Part shown: piece by piece, positions 6,592 through 12,847 of the stretch | Numbering within the stretch: the first letter of the stretch is position 1 | Layout: each line of letters starts with the position of its first letter | Assembly (NCBI GenBank): GCA_966210935.1 | Contig: CBIHLX010000021.1 | Span: forward strand, 1 to 13,198 | Direction: 5' to 3' | DNA from: CBIHLX01 sp966210935 | GTDB lineage: Bacteria; Patescibacteriota; Saccharimonadia; Saccharimonadales; Saccharimonadaceae | Length of the DNA stretch: 13,198 nucleotides | The notes under the pieces: model-generated | What the model saw: only the letters and a program-made list of their open reading frames with translations | Told to the model about the DNA's origin: nothing | Databases searched by the model: none | Made by a program: the position numbers and the translations under genes

Positions 6592-7065
6592 TTAGCTTTG
6601 TAATGCCGGCTTGATGCCGATCCAATAGGCAATGTAGTGGCCTATAGTCAGTATGCCGATAAGTATCACGGTAACGGGCAGCGACGGCTGGATAAAGAGG
6701 AGGATGAGGGCAAGAGCGGGTAGGGCGATGTTATGGAAGAGATAGACGTTGCGTGTGGCTTTAGCGGTGAGCTCAGTGAGGCGCTCGTCATCATCGTTCA
6801 GCTCGGGCGGCATGACCTGGAAAATGTTGAGCTTATCCTTGGGGTGGGTTTTATTGTGGGCGCGAATAGCCAGTAGGCCAAGTGTGGCGGTAATTACAAA
6901 AATAGACACAAGGATCAGTATGCCCATACCGACTTCAAAGCTCATGGAATACGTGTCGTTTCGAAAACCTACGCCGTCGGTAACGAGGAGGTAAATAAAG
7001 GCAAAAGTTTGCACTGAGAATAGTATTTGCCAGAATGGTGATTTCGCAGAGGGGAGGTATTTCAT
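6592..7065 (-). CDS. Small four-TM membrane protein, partner of the HTH regulator
   Basis: A 157-residue protein of unknown function. Hydrophobic segments at about 14-30, 44-67, 109-128 and 131-152 predict four membrane helices; the charged middle (70-105, NKTHPKDKLN...DDDERLTELT) would be a cytosolic loop between the second and third helices. The start chosen is MKYLPSAKSPFWQ at 7065, 4 nt after the stop of the HTH gene, with AAGGA 11 nt upstream (7081-7077); the reading frame stays open further upstream but there it only shadows the HTH gene. The pairing of a short YozG-like HTH repressor with a small four-TM protein is seen in many bacteria and archaea; the partner's function is generally unknown. 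I infer that the two are co-transcribed and functionally linked. Confidence 0.82.
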   Translation of the reverse strand: MKYLPSAKSPFWQILFSVQTFAFIYLLVTDGVGFRNDTYSMSFEVGMGILILVSIFVITATLGLLAIRAHNKTHPKDKLNIFQVMPPELNDDDERLTELTAKATRNVYLFHNIALPALALILLFIQPSLPVTVILIGILTIGHYIAYWIGIKPALQS

Positions 7066-7069
7066 GGTT

Positions 7070-7282
7070 CTATTTTTCCTTGAGCCAAAAGAGCTCATTA
7101 ACAGGGATATTAAGGGCAAGCGAGAGTCGTAATGCCAGCATAACCGACGGTGAGTAGTCGCCTTTTTCGATTGAAGCAATTGTTTGCCGAGTAACGTCAC
7201 AGGCCTCGGCAAGTTCAGACTGACTATAGCCCTTACGAGCCCGAGCGGCTTTGACATCGTTATGTAATACATGATCGATCAT
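7070..7282 (-). CDS. XRE-family HTH regulator (short, YozG-like)
   Basis: A 70-residue single-domain DNA-binding protein. The helix-turn-helix is clear at residues about 18-42: GYSQSELAEACDVTRQTIASIEKGDYSPS, followed by the LALRLSLALNIPVNELF helix typical of Cro/CI-type minimal repressors. The start is an ATG at 7282. Its promoter, TTGACA-17-TACATT, ends 7 nt before the ATG, so the mRNA is predicted to be leaderless. The promoter is embedded in two 20-bp dyads (7291-7331), which makes autorepression by a dimer or paired dimers likely. It is the first gene of a two-gene unit with the four-TM protein, and divergent from msrB, which it may also control. Confidence 0.92.
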   Translation of the reverse strand: MIDHVLHNDVKAARARKGYSQSELAEACDVTRQTIASIEKGDYSPSVMLALRLSLALNIPVNELFWLKEK

Positions 7283-7289
7283 AGTACAG

Positions 7290-7331
7290 AATGTAAAGTA
7301 AATTTAACATAATGTCAAGTATAATTTACAT
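7290..7331. promoter_or_regulatory. Divergent promoter region with a double-dyad operator
   Basis: Two 20-bp imperfect palindromes, ATGTAAA-N6-TTAACAT (7291-7310) and ATGTCAA-N6-TTTACAT (7312-7331), share 16 of 20 bases and are centred 21 bp apart, about two helical turns, so bound dimers would sit on the same DNA face. They cover the HTH promoter (minus strand TTGACA 7318-7313 and TACATT 7295-7290). They also reach the region just upstream of the msrB -35. Confidence 0.7.
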
Positions 7332-7358
7332 GACTATTCAGGCCAATAAGCGTAAAAT
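7330..7358 (+). promoter_or_regulatory. msrB promoter
   Basis: ATGACT (7330-7335, 4 of 6 matches to TTGACA), 17-nt spacer, TAAAAT (7353-7358). The -10 ends 6 nt before the ATG at 7365, so the mRNA is predicted to be leaderless. The -35 touches the right end of the operator. Confidence 0.5.
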
Positions 7359-7364
7359 AGAAAT

Positions 7365-7763
7365 ATGAAGGTAGAGAAGACCGACCAAGAGTGGCGCGAC
7401 CAGCTAACACCGGAGCAATACCAGGTGCTTCGTCGCAAAGCGACCGAAGCGCCGTTTACGGGGGAGTATGATAGTGTTTTTGATCCCGGAACATATAGTT
7501 GTGCTGCTTGTGGTACGAAGCTATTTGATAGTGCTACAAAATTTGACGCTCACTGCGGCTGGCCGAGCTTTTATGATGCTAAGCCTGGCACGGTGGAGTT
7601 TATTGCTGACGATTCGCATGATATGGTGCGCACCGAAGTAATCTGCGCCAACTGCGGCGGTCATTTGGGGCATGTCTTTGAGGGTGAGGGTTATGGCACG
7701 CCAACCGACCTGCGCTACTGCATCAACTCACTCAGCCTGAAATTCGATCCCGCTCAAGGTTGA
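7365..7763 (+). CDS. msrB: Peptide-methionine (R)-S-oxide reductase MsrB
   Basis: Reduces the R epimer of methionine sulfoxide in proteins, using thioredoxin-type reductant, in the cytoplasm. The 132-residue single domain has all hallmarks: the first zinc knuckle CAAC (Cys46, Cys49), CGWPSF with the candidate resolving Cys64, the second knuckle CANC (Cys94, Cys97) followed by GGHLGHVF, and the catalytic Cys119 in RYCINSLSLKF. Length is normal for a stand-alone MsrB. It diverges from the HTH/membrane unit, and its -35 lies at the edge of that unit's operator, so joint control is possible. No Shine-Dalgarno is seen, as expected for the leaderless layout. Confidence 0.97.
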   Translation: MKVEKTDQEWRDQLTPEQYQVLRRKATEAPFTGEYDSVFDPGTYSCAACGTKLFDSATKFDAHCGWPSFYDAKPGTVEFIADDSHDMVRTEVICANCGGHLGHVFEGEGYGTPTDLRYCINSLSLKFDPAQG

Positions 7764-7770
7764 TTAACCC

Positions 7771-7776
7771 TATAAT
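7771..7776 (+). promoter_or_regulatory. Possible -10 element for the 7839 gene
   Basis: A perfect TATAAT just downstream of the msrB stop, without a good -35. Transcription from about 7783 would give a leader of about 56 nt, with a weak hairpin (GACCA 7790-7794 / TGGTC 7805-7809) and AGGAG at 7828-7832. Confidence 0.35.
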
Positions 7777-7838
7777 TATGATTAGATAGGACCAGCAATC
7801 GCGATGGTCGTGGTTGAATATGTACCTAGGAGTGGGGA

Positions 7839-8381
7839 ATGGGGACGTTGCGCAATGCTCGCATGACTGAGTATCAGTGCTTAGGGAAGCGAGTCGTGAT
7901 TCCGCCTACGGCGGATATTGCCTCGGCTTTCAGGCCGAATGGGCAGTATGGCAATTTGGTTGCCGAAGTGCTCGAAAAGGTTGAAGCGTGGGATGGTCTC
8001 GATGTGGCCGAAAGCGTTTCGGATTTTCCAGACATGCCGCTGCTTGTTGTTCCGCGCCGCGGTCGTAACGTCGAGTGGGCGCGTCACGCTCGTCACAAAG
8101 CCCGAAACCCTGGTTTGTCGCCCTTTATCAGGGGTGCGGTCGAGGGGCAGACGGACGTCATTACCGTACACCTCGTCATGCGTCACGGCGGACCGGTCCT
8201 GACGCGGGCCTATGCGGGTGATGTGCAGCCGCCGCTGCCATGGATGGCGAGCGCCAGGGACTACGACGACGGTGGTGTTGCTGGCTGCGTCAAGTATTGG
8301 CGCGAGCATGCGTACGTCTACCGGCCGGCCGATGTGTGCCGAAGCACGCTCACAAACCGTACGCCGGACTGGGCGCGGTAG
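7839..8381 (+). CDS. Hypothetical protein, GC-rich orphan gene
   Basis: A 180-residue protein that I do not recognise. It is basic and rich in Arg, His and Pro, with no signal peptide or membrane helix. A helical stretch at about 37-52 (YGNLVAEVLEKVEAWD), a very basic segment at 73-90 (RRGRNVEWARHARHKARN) and a probable beta strand at 105-115 (TDVITVHLVMR) can be seen; three cysteines (14, 150, 167) are spread without a metal-site pattern. AGGAG lies 6 nt before the ATG, and a terminator follows at 8427. Coding on the plus strand is favoured over the overlapping minus frame by this ribosome site and the terminator orientation. GC is well above that of its neighbours (40 of 60 bases in 8161-8220 against 30 of 60 in 8701-8760 in orn), which suggests acquisition or a distinct expression class. 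Confidence 0.7.
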   Translation: MGTLRNARMTEYQCLGKRVVIPPTADIASAFRPNGQYGNLVAEVLEKVEAWDGLDVAESVSDFPDMPLLVVPRRGRNVEWARHARHKARNPGLSPFIRGAVEGQTDVITVHLVMRHGGPVLTRAYAGDVQPPLPWMASARDYDDGGVAGCVKYWREHAYVYRPADVCRSTLTNRTPDWAR

Positions 8382-8426
8382 CTCCATAGCCTCAAGTGTG
8401 TGGCGATAATAGCGCACTAAGCCCTC

Positions 8427-8457
8427 GGCCGCGTGGCTTCAAATAGCGCGGCCTTTT
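8427..8457 (+). terminator. Terminator after the 7839 gene
   Basis: GGCCGCG pairs with CGCGGCC over a 13-nt loop and runs into TTTT. It lies between the orphan gene and the orn promoter. Confidence 0.75.
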
Positions 8458-8488
8458 CCATGTCGAAAATTATCGGAGTATTCTCCTG

Positions 8489-8494
8489 TATACT
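8489..8494 (+). promoter_or_regulatory. orn -10 element
   Basis: TATACT ends 7 nt before the ATG at 8502, so the orn mRNA is predicted to be leaderless. No clear -35 is seen. Confidence 0.5.
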
Positions 8495-8501
8495 GAAATA
8501 T

Positions 8502-9047
8502 ATGACGAAAAAAGCAAAAATTCTTTGGGTCGATCTAGAAATGACCGGCCTTGATCCGGAGAAGGATCGTATTTTAGAAGTTGCGGCTATTGCAACTGAC
8601 TGGGACTTTAAGGAAATTGCCACTTATGAAGGAGTGGTGAAGGTGGGACCTCGCCTAATGGCTCGCCGCATGAAAATCGGTAAAGATTTTTGGGACGCTA
8701 ATCCGGAAGCTCGTGATGGCTTGATTGCACAAAACCTTGAAAAAGGTCGTTCGGGTCGCACAATCGAAAACGAGCTGTTGGCGTTTATTGACGCACATTT
8801 CGATGACGATACGCGCGTCATTTTAGCTGGTAACTCAATTCACCAGGATCGCCGCTTTATCGTAAATGAATGGCCGCGACTTGATAAACGCTTACACTAC
8901 CGTATGCTCGATGTGAGCGCATGGAAAGTAGTGTTTGAGGGGCGCTATAAAAAGAGGTTTACAAAGCCTGAGGAGCACCGCGCTTTAGGAGATATTCGCG
9001 GCAGTATCATCGAACTTCAGTATTATCTTGGTAAAATAAAAGTATGA
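8502..9047 (+). CDS. orn: Oligoribonuclease
   Basis: A 3'-5' exoribonuclease that degrades 2-5 nt RNA fragments (and pGpG-type dinucleotides) to mononucleotides, finishing mRNA decay. The 181-residue protein is of normal length and shows the full DEDDh catalytic set: Asp11 and Glu13 in WVDLEMTGLDP, Asp116 in GNSIHQDRRF, His159 and Asp164 in EEHRALGDIRGSI. LHYRMLDVSAWK before the last motif is also typical. The frame is open upstream to 8433, but the ATG at 8502 matches family N-termini and lies 7 nt after a TATACT box. Its TGA overlaps the start of the next gene by 4 bp (ATGA), so the two are translationally coupled. The protein has no cysteine. Confidence 0.96.
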   Translation: MTKKAKILWVDLEMTGLDPEKDRILEVAAIATDWDFKEIATYEGVVKVGPRLMARRMKIGKDFWDANPEARDGLIAQNLEKGRSGRTIENELLAFIDAHFDDDTRVILAGNSIHQDRRFIVNEWPRLDKRLHYRMLDVSAWKVVFEGRYKKRFTKPEEHRALGDIRGSIIELQYYLGKIKV

Positions 9048-9382
9048 CCCATAAAGAATTTGAAACGTACCTCCTGAGCTTCCCGAATACATGGCTGGAT
9101 TTTCCGTTTGGTGAAGGTACGAGTGTTTATAAAGTCGGCGACAAAGCCGTTGGTGAGGGGAAGATCTTTGCCATTATTGCTGACGGCAGTAAACCGCTTC
9201 GTATTAGCCTGAAATGTGACCCGCAACTCGCAACGATACTTCGTGAAAAGTATGAGAGCGTTCTACCCGGCTACCACCTCAACAAGAAGCACTGGAACAC
9301 TATTATCTGTAGCGGCCAGTTGACCGACGATGAGATAAAAGATCTCGCAAACCTTAGCTATCAGCTCGCAACTGCTGACTAG
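9044..9382 (+). CDS. MmcQ/YjbR family protein
   Basis: A 112-residue protein of the MmcQ/YjbR (CyaY-like fold) family, small proteins proposed to bind DNA but without a settled role. Signature elements are an N-terminal helix (MTHKEFETYLLSFPNTWLDF), FPFGEGTSVYKV, KIFAIIADG...LRISLKCDP, and the C-terminal GYHLNKKHWNTIIC...LTDDEIKDLANLSYQL. Length is normal for a single-domain member (about 110-120). It overlaps orn by ATGA and so is the second gene of that operon. Its TAG stop lies in a CTAG that also gives the stop of the convergent gene on the other strand. Confidence 0.9.
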   Translation: MTHKEFETYLLSFPNTWLDFPFGEGTSVYKVGDKAVGEGKIFAIIADGSKPLRISLKCDPQLATILREKYESVLPGYHLNKKHWNTIICSGQLTDDEIKDLANLSYQLATAD

Positions 9383-10020
9383 CTTGTACTACCAACAAAA
9401 TCAGACATCTGTTTCTTGACAGGTTCAAGGTTGGCTTTCGTGGTCTCGATAAATTCGTCGAGTGACTTGCTATTGGTGGAGTCTGCGATGTCGTCCATCA
9501 GGAGCAGGGTGGTGCTAAGCTGGTAACTCATCTCGCGGGCGTACGTACGGTCGTAAATGGCATTAAGGCGGGCATTTTCAAGGGTCTCTGTCAGTTGTTT
9601 GCCATTCTCCTTGGTAACGATTGCGCTGTCGAGTTTTTTAGGGTTGATGCCGTTGTTGGTAAGCGGTGCAGCAATGTCTCGGTTAGCGCTTGTGAGAAAG
9701 AGACCAAGGCTGCTGTTGGAGCTGCGTAGTTGGTTGCTCTTGATGTTGGGTTGCGCTTTATCGGCAACTGTCTGGAGGGTTGTCAGACGAGCGGCGAGAG
9801 TCTGGAGTTTAGTGGCTGATGAAGCGCCACCAAGGCGACTAAGCCCGATTATCGCAAACGTAACGAGGAGAAGAACTACTAAGATACCAACAATAACGAG
9901 TAGTTTGTTGGGTGCAGACTGCTTTTGTTGCGGTGCAATTTGATTTAGATAATCAATCGAATATTGCGGCGGCTGCGAAGGCTGCGTTGGAGGCTGAGAG
10001 AACGGTTGGTTCGGATCCAT
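9379..10020 (-). CDS. Single-pass membrane protein with Pro/Gln-rich cytosolic tail, unknown function
   Basis: A 213-residue protein of unknown function. Residues 1-38 are Pro/Gln-rich and low in complexity (QPFSQPPTQPSQPP), residues 39-60 form one strong membrane helix (KLLVIVGILVVLLLVTFAIIG), and 61-213 is a mostly helical, Ser/Thr/Asn-rich extracytoplasmic domain without cysteine, with long helices at about 68-90, 140-182 and 185-208. This is a signal-anchor layout (N-in, C-out). Proteins of this design are common in Saccharibacteria, in my recollection, but I cannot name a family. It diverges from dnaG across 56 bp and converges on the YjbR gene with overlapping stop codons; no terminator is seen between those two. 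TTAAAT (10035-10030) may be its -10, 9 nt before the ATG. Confidence 0.8.
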   Translation of the reverse strand: MDPNQPFSQPPTQPSQPPQYSIDYLNQIAPQQKQSAPNKLLVIVGILVVLLLVTFAIIGLSRLGGASSATKLQTLAARLTTLQTVADKAQPNIKSNQLRSSNSSLGLFLTSANRDIAAPLTNNGINPKKLDSAIVTKENGKQLTETLENARLNAIYDRTYAREMSYQLSTTLLLMDDIADSTNSKSLDEFIETTKANLEPVKKQMSDFVGSTS

Positions 10021-10061
10021 AATGACCCCATTTAACCATAAACGCTAACAGAGGTAAAGGG

Positions 10062-10070
10062 TGCTATACT
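10062..10070 (+). promoter_or_regulatory. dnaG-rpoD operon promoter (extended -10)
   Basis: TGC plus TATACT (10065-10070). It ends 6 nt before the ATG at 10077, so transcription should start on the ATG, giving a leaderless dnaG. No convincing -35 is seen; the extended TG may compensate. Confidence 0.6.
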
Positions 10071-10076
10071 AGAAGT

Positions 10077-11825
10077 ATGCAAGATGCCAAAGAGGAAGTA
10101 CGGGCACGACTCAATATTGAGGACGTGATTGGCGAGTACGTTCAGCTCAAGCGGGCTGGGCGTAACTTTAAGGGCCTCAGTCCGTTTAGCGGTGAGCGCA
10201 CCCCGAGCTTTTTTGTCAGTCCAGACAAACATATTTGGCATGATTTTTCCTCTAACAAGGGCGGTGACATCTTCAGCTTTGTTATGGAGGTTGAAGGGCT
10301 AGATTTTCGCCAAGCCCTCGAACTGCTCGCGCGTAAGGCGGGCGTGGATTTGACGGTCTACGAGTCACAGGGGAGTCAGGAATTAGCACGACGCAAAAAA
10401 CGTCTGCTTGAGGCGCACGATCTAGCGGCAAACTACTATCAACACAGCCTGCTTCGCAACCAGCATGCGCTCGAATATGTGTTTAAAAAGCGCGGACTCT
10501 CAAAGGAGATTGTGACGGCCTTTCGGATTGGGTATGCGCCGGATAACGGCGACGCGCTTGTGCAGTTTTTACGCAAAAAAGGGTTTCGCAAACAGGAGCT
10601 AGCTGACGCCGGCCTCACAAACCGCTTTGGTGGCGATATGTTCCGCGGGCGTATGACCGTACCGCTGATGGACGCGAGCGGGCAGGTCATTGGCTTTACA
10701 GCTCGTATTATCGGCGACGACCCCAATGCCCCAAAGTACCTCAATACGCCACAGACGCTTCTCTACGATAAGGGTCGCCATGTCTTTGGGCTGAGCCAGG
10801 CAAAAGAGGCAATTCGCACCAGTGACTATGCCGTTATCGTCGAGGGTAACCTTGACGTCGTAAGTAGCCACCAGGCTGGCGTGGCGCAGGTTGTGGCGAC
10901 TGCTGGGACGGCGATGACTGAGTACCACCTTCGTGCTCTGAGGCGTCTGACCGGTAACATTCGCTTGGCGTTTGACGGCGATAAGGCGGGGCTTGCCGCC
11001 ACTGAGCGAGCGATTCCAATTGCGAGTGAGGTTGGGGTTGAGCTGACGATTATTACGCTACCTGACGGCGCGAAAGATCCTGATGAATTGATCCAGCAGG
11101 ACGTAACACTATGGCAGCGAGCAATTGACACTGCGCAGCCAGCAGTGGACTGGATTTTGGGGCAGTACCAGAAGCGCGAAGATTTGACGACAGCAAGTGG
11201 GAAACGAGCTTTTACGACTGCTGCGCTTGCGGTGGTGCGCATGCTAAAGGATCCGGTTGAGCAAGATCATTATGAACAGAAGATTGCCGCCATGATTGGA
11301 TCGTCAATTGAGGCGGTGAAGGCAAAACAGGCAGCGGCGCCTGTAGAAGCTGTACCTGAGATGAAGCCGGTTAAGTCACAGACGGACGCAACGCGCGACG
11401 AGTATGCTTACCAGGATAATTTACTGGCGGCGGCACTGTTTGATGCGGCAAGTCAGGAGCTACTCCGCGACTTTGATGTCACGATGCTCGCCGGAGAGCA
11501 TCGCCAAGCTGTCGCGAAGTATCTCGCGGCACATGCCGGTGCTACTGTGACGGCCACCCCTGAAGGCTTGCAAAGTTACGATACCTATGTGAAAATATTA
11601 CTATTGAAGGCCGACGCTCGCTATGCTGCCTGGAGCGATAAAGATCGCTACATGGAAACAGCTCGATTGCTCCGCCAGGTAACAACCGAACACAAGCAAC
11701 AACAAAAAGACCAACTGACAATAGAACTACGTGATGCCGAAGCGGCGGGCGATGATGCCAAAGCTGTGGAAGTACGCACAAAACTCAATACCCTCATAAA
11801 GGAGATAACTCGTGCCCGACGATAA
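10077..11825 (+). CDS. dnaG: DNA primase, with a zinc-ligand-free N-terminal domain
   Basis: Makes RNA primers for replication together with the DnaB helicase. The 582-residue protein has the usual order: N-terminal CHC2-type fold (about 1-100), the RNA-polymerase/Toprim core (about 110-370; FRIGYAPD, GRMTVPLMD, PKYLNTP, EGNLDVV with Glu257, AFDGDKAG with Asp300 and Asp302), and a helical C-terminal helicase-binding region (about 440-582). The catalytic acidic residues are intact. The N-terminal domain aligns well (GLSPFSGERTPSF...WHDFSSNKGGD), yet all four zinc ligands of the family are replaced: Cys to Ser35, His to Ser38, Cys to Asp56, Cys to Ser59. No cysteine exists anywhere in the protein. 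The gene overlaps rpoD by 14 bp, the classical macromolecular-synthesis order, here without rpsU in front. Confidence 0.95.
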   Translation: MQDAKEEVRARLNIEDVIGEYVQLKRAGRNFKGLSPFSGERTPSFFVSPDKHIWHDFSSNKGGDIFSFVMEVEGLDFRQALELLARKAGVDLTVYESQGSQELARRKKRLLEAHDLAANYYQHSLLRNQHALEYVFKKRGLSKEIVTAFRIGYAPDNGDALVQFLRKKGFRKQELADAGLTNRFGGDMFRGRMTVPLMDASGQVIGFTARIIGDDPNAPKYLNTPQTLLYDKGRHVFGLSQAKEAIRTSDYAVIVEGNLDVVSSHQAGVAQVVATAGTAMTEYHLRALRRLTGNIRLAFDGDKAGLAATERAIPIASEVGVELTIITLPDGAKDPDELIQQDVTLWQRAIDTAQPAVDWILGQYQKREDLTTASGKRAFTTAALAVVRMLKDPVEQDHYEQKIAAMIGSSIEAVKAKQAAAPVEAVPEMKPVKSQTDATRDEYAYQDNLLAAALFDAASQELLRDFDVTMLAGEHRQAVAKYLAAHAGATVTATPEGLQSYDTYVKILLLKADARYAAWSDKDRYMETARLLRQVTTEHKQQQKDQLTIELRDAEAAGDDAKAVEVRTKLNTLIKEITRARR

Positions 11826-12804
11826 ACTACCTACTAGTACAGAAGATCAAGTCATTGACGCCAGCGGTGGCCCGCTAGGTGATATCGATGGTCCAGCGCT
11901 CGATGAGCTGATTGACGAAGAAGAAGATGATATCGATACGATCAATAACGGTCAGTATTTTGATGATGTGTCAGACGACAGCGTGCGTCTGTACCTGCGC
12001 GAGATCGGTAAGATCCCGCTACTAAACGCCGAAGAAGAGCTTGAACTTGCGAAGCGTGTGGTTGATGGCGACAAACGAGCAAAAGACAAGATGGCTGAAG
12101 CGAACATGCGTCTGGTGGTTTCGATTGCTAAGCGTTACTCTGGCCGTGGTCTCGATTTCCTCGACCTAATCCAAGAAGGGAACACCGGTCTTCTCCGTGC
12201 AGTCGAGAAGTTCGATCCAGATAAGGGCTTTAAGTTCTCAACCTACGCGACCTGGTGGATTCGCCAGGCGATTACTCGTGCGATTGCTGACCAGGCGCGT
12301 ACTATTCGTATTCCTGTTCACATGGTGGAGACAATCAACAAGCTGCTCCGTACTCAGCGCCGCATGACACAGGAGCTCAACCGTGAGCCAACCATTGAAG
12401 AGCTTGCCAAAGAGCTTGAGATGGAACCGGAGAAGGTTGAATACGTTATCAAGATCAAGCAAGATATCACCAGTCTTGACGCCGGTGTTGGGCGCGATGG
12501 TGAAGATGAAGATTCAGTCCTGGGTGACTTTATCGAGGATGAAGAAGGTGCGACACCAGAAGAGTCAGCTACCTCGCAGCTTTTGAAGGAGCAGGTCCAG
12601 TCGGTCCTCTCGACACTTTCAGAGCGCGAGCAGAAGATTATCAAGATGCGTTTTGGTCTTGAAAACGGTAAGAGCCATACACTCGAAGAGGTTGGCCAAG
12701 AGTTTGCGGTTACTCGTGAGCGTATTCGCCAGATCGAAGCTAAGGCACTTGCCAAGCTTCGTAAGCACAAGGATGCAAAGAAGCTTCACGAATATCTTGG
12801 CTAA
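11812..12804 (+). CDS. rpoD: Primary RNA polymerase sigma factor (sigma-70/RpoD)
   Basis: Directs RNA polymerase to housekeeping promoters. The 330-residue protein contains region 1.2 (about 56-90, DSVRLYLREIGKIPLL), region 2 (94-165, with MRLVVSIAKRY, GLDFLDLIQEGNTGLLRAVEKFD and FSTYATWWIRQAITRAIADQ), region 3 (168-245) and region 4 (258-320, helix-turn-helix TLEEVGQEFAVTRERIRQIEAKALAKLR). The -10 and -35 recognition helices look canonical, in agreement with TATAAT/TTGACA-type promoters in this window. A large region 1.1 and the non-conserved insert between 1.2 and 2 are absent; instead there is a 55-residue very acidic N-terminus, as in short group 1 sigmas. Translation starts at GTG, with AAAGGAG 7 nt upstream (11798-11804), inside the end of dnaG, so the two are coupled. 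Confidence 0.97.
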   Translation: MPDDKLPTSTEDQVIDASGGPLGDIDGPALDELIDEEEDDIDTINNGQYFDDVSDDSVRLYLREIGKIPLLNAEEELELAKRVVDGDKRAKDKMAEANMRLVVSIAKRYSGRGLDFLDLIQEGNTGLLRAVEKFDPDKGFKFSTYATWWIRQAITRAIADQARTIRIPVHMVETINKLLRTQRRMTQELNREPTIEELAKELEMEPEKVEYVIKIKQDITSLDAGVGRDGEDEDSVLGDFIEDEEGATPEESATSQLLKEQVQSVLSTLSEREQKIIKMRFGLENGKSHTLEEVGQEFAVTRERIRQIEAKALAKLRKHKDAKKLHEYLG

Positions 12805-12817
12805 GAGAAGAAGTAGT

Positions 12818-12847
12818 AAAATACCCCGCTGTTATGCGGGGTATTTT
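12818..12847. terminator. Bidirectional terminator after rpoD
   Basis: AAAATACCCCGC and GCGGGGTATTTT form a 12-bp stem with a 6-nt loop; a T-run follows on the plus strand and, in mirror image, on the minus strand. It serves rpoD and the converging gene, whose stop codon abuts it at 12848. Confidence 0.92.

Noticed and set aside
7066..7272. Upstream extension of the four-TM protein
   Set aside because: It overlaps the HTH gene out of frame and reads as nonsense; the ATG at 7065 has a ribosome site and gives a sensible protein.
7881..8417. A 178-codon minus-strand frame opposite the 7839 gene
   Set aside because: Long antisense frames are common in GC-rich genes. The plus frame has AGGAG at proper spacing and a correctly oriented terminator; the minus frame has neither.
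8433..8501. N-terminal extension of Orn by 23 residues
   Set aside because: It contains the orn -10 box and part of the preceding terminator, and family N-termini match the ATG at 8502.
10826..11242. A 138-codon minus-strand frame inside dnaG
   Set aside because: Antisense shadow of a conserved gene without start signals.
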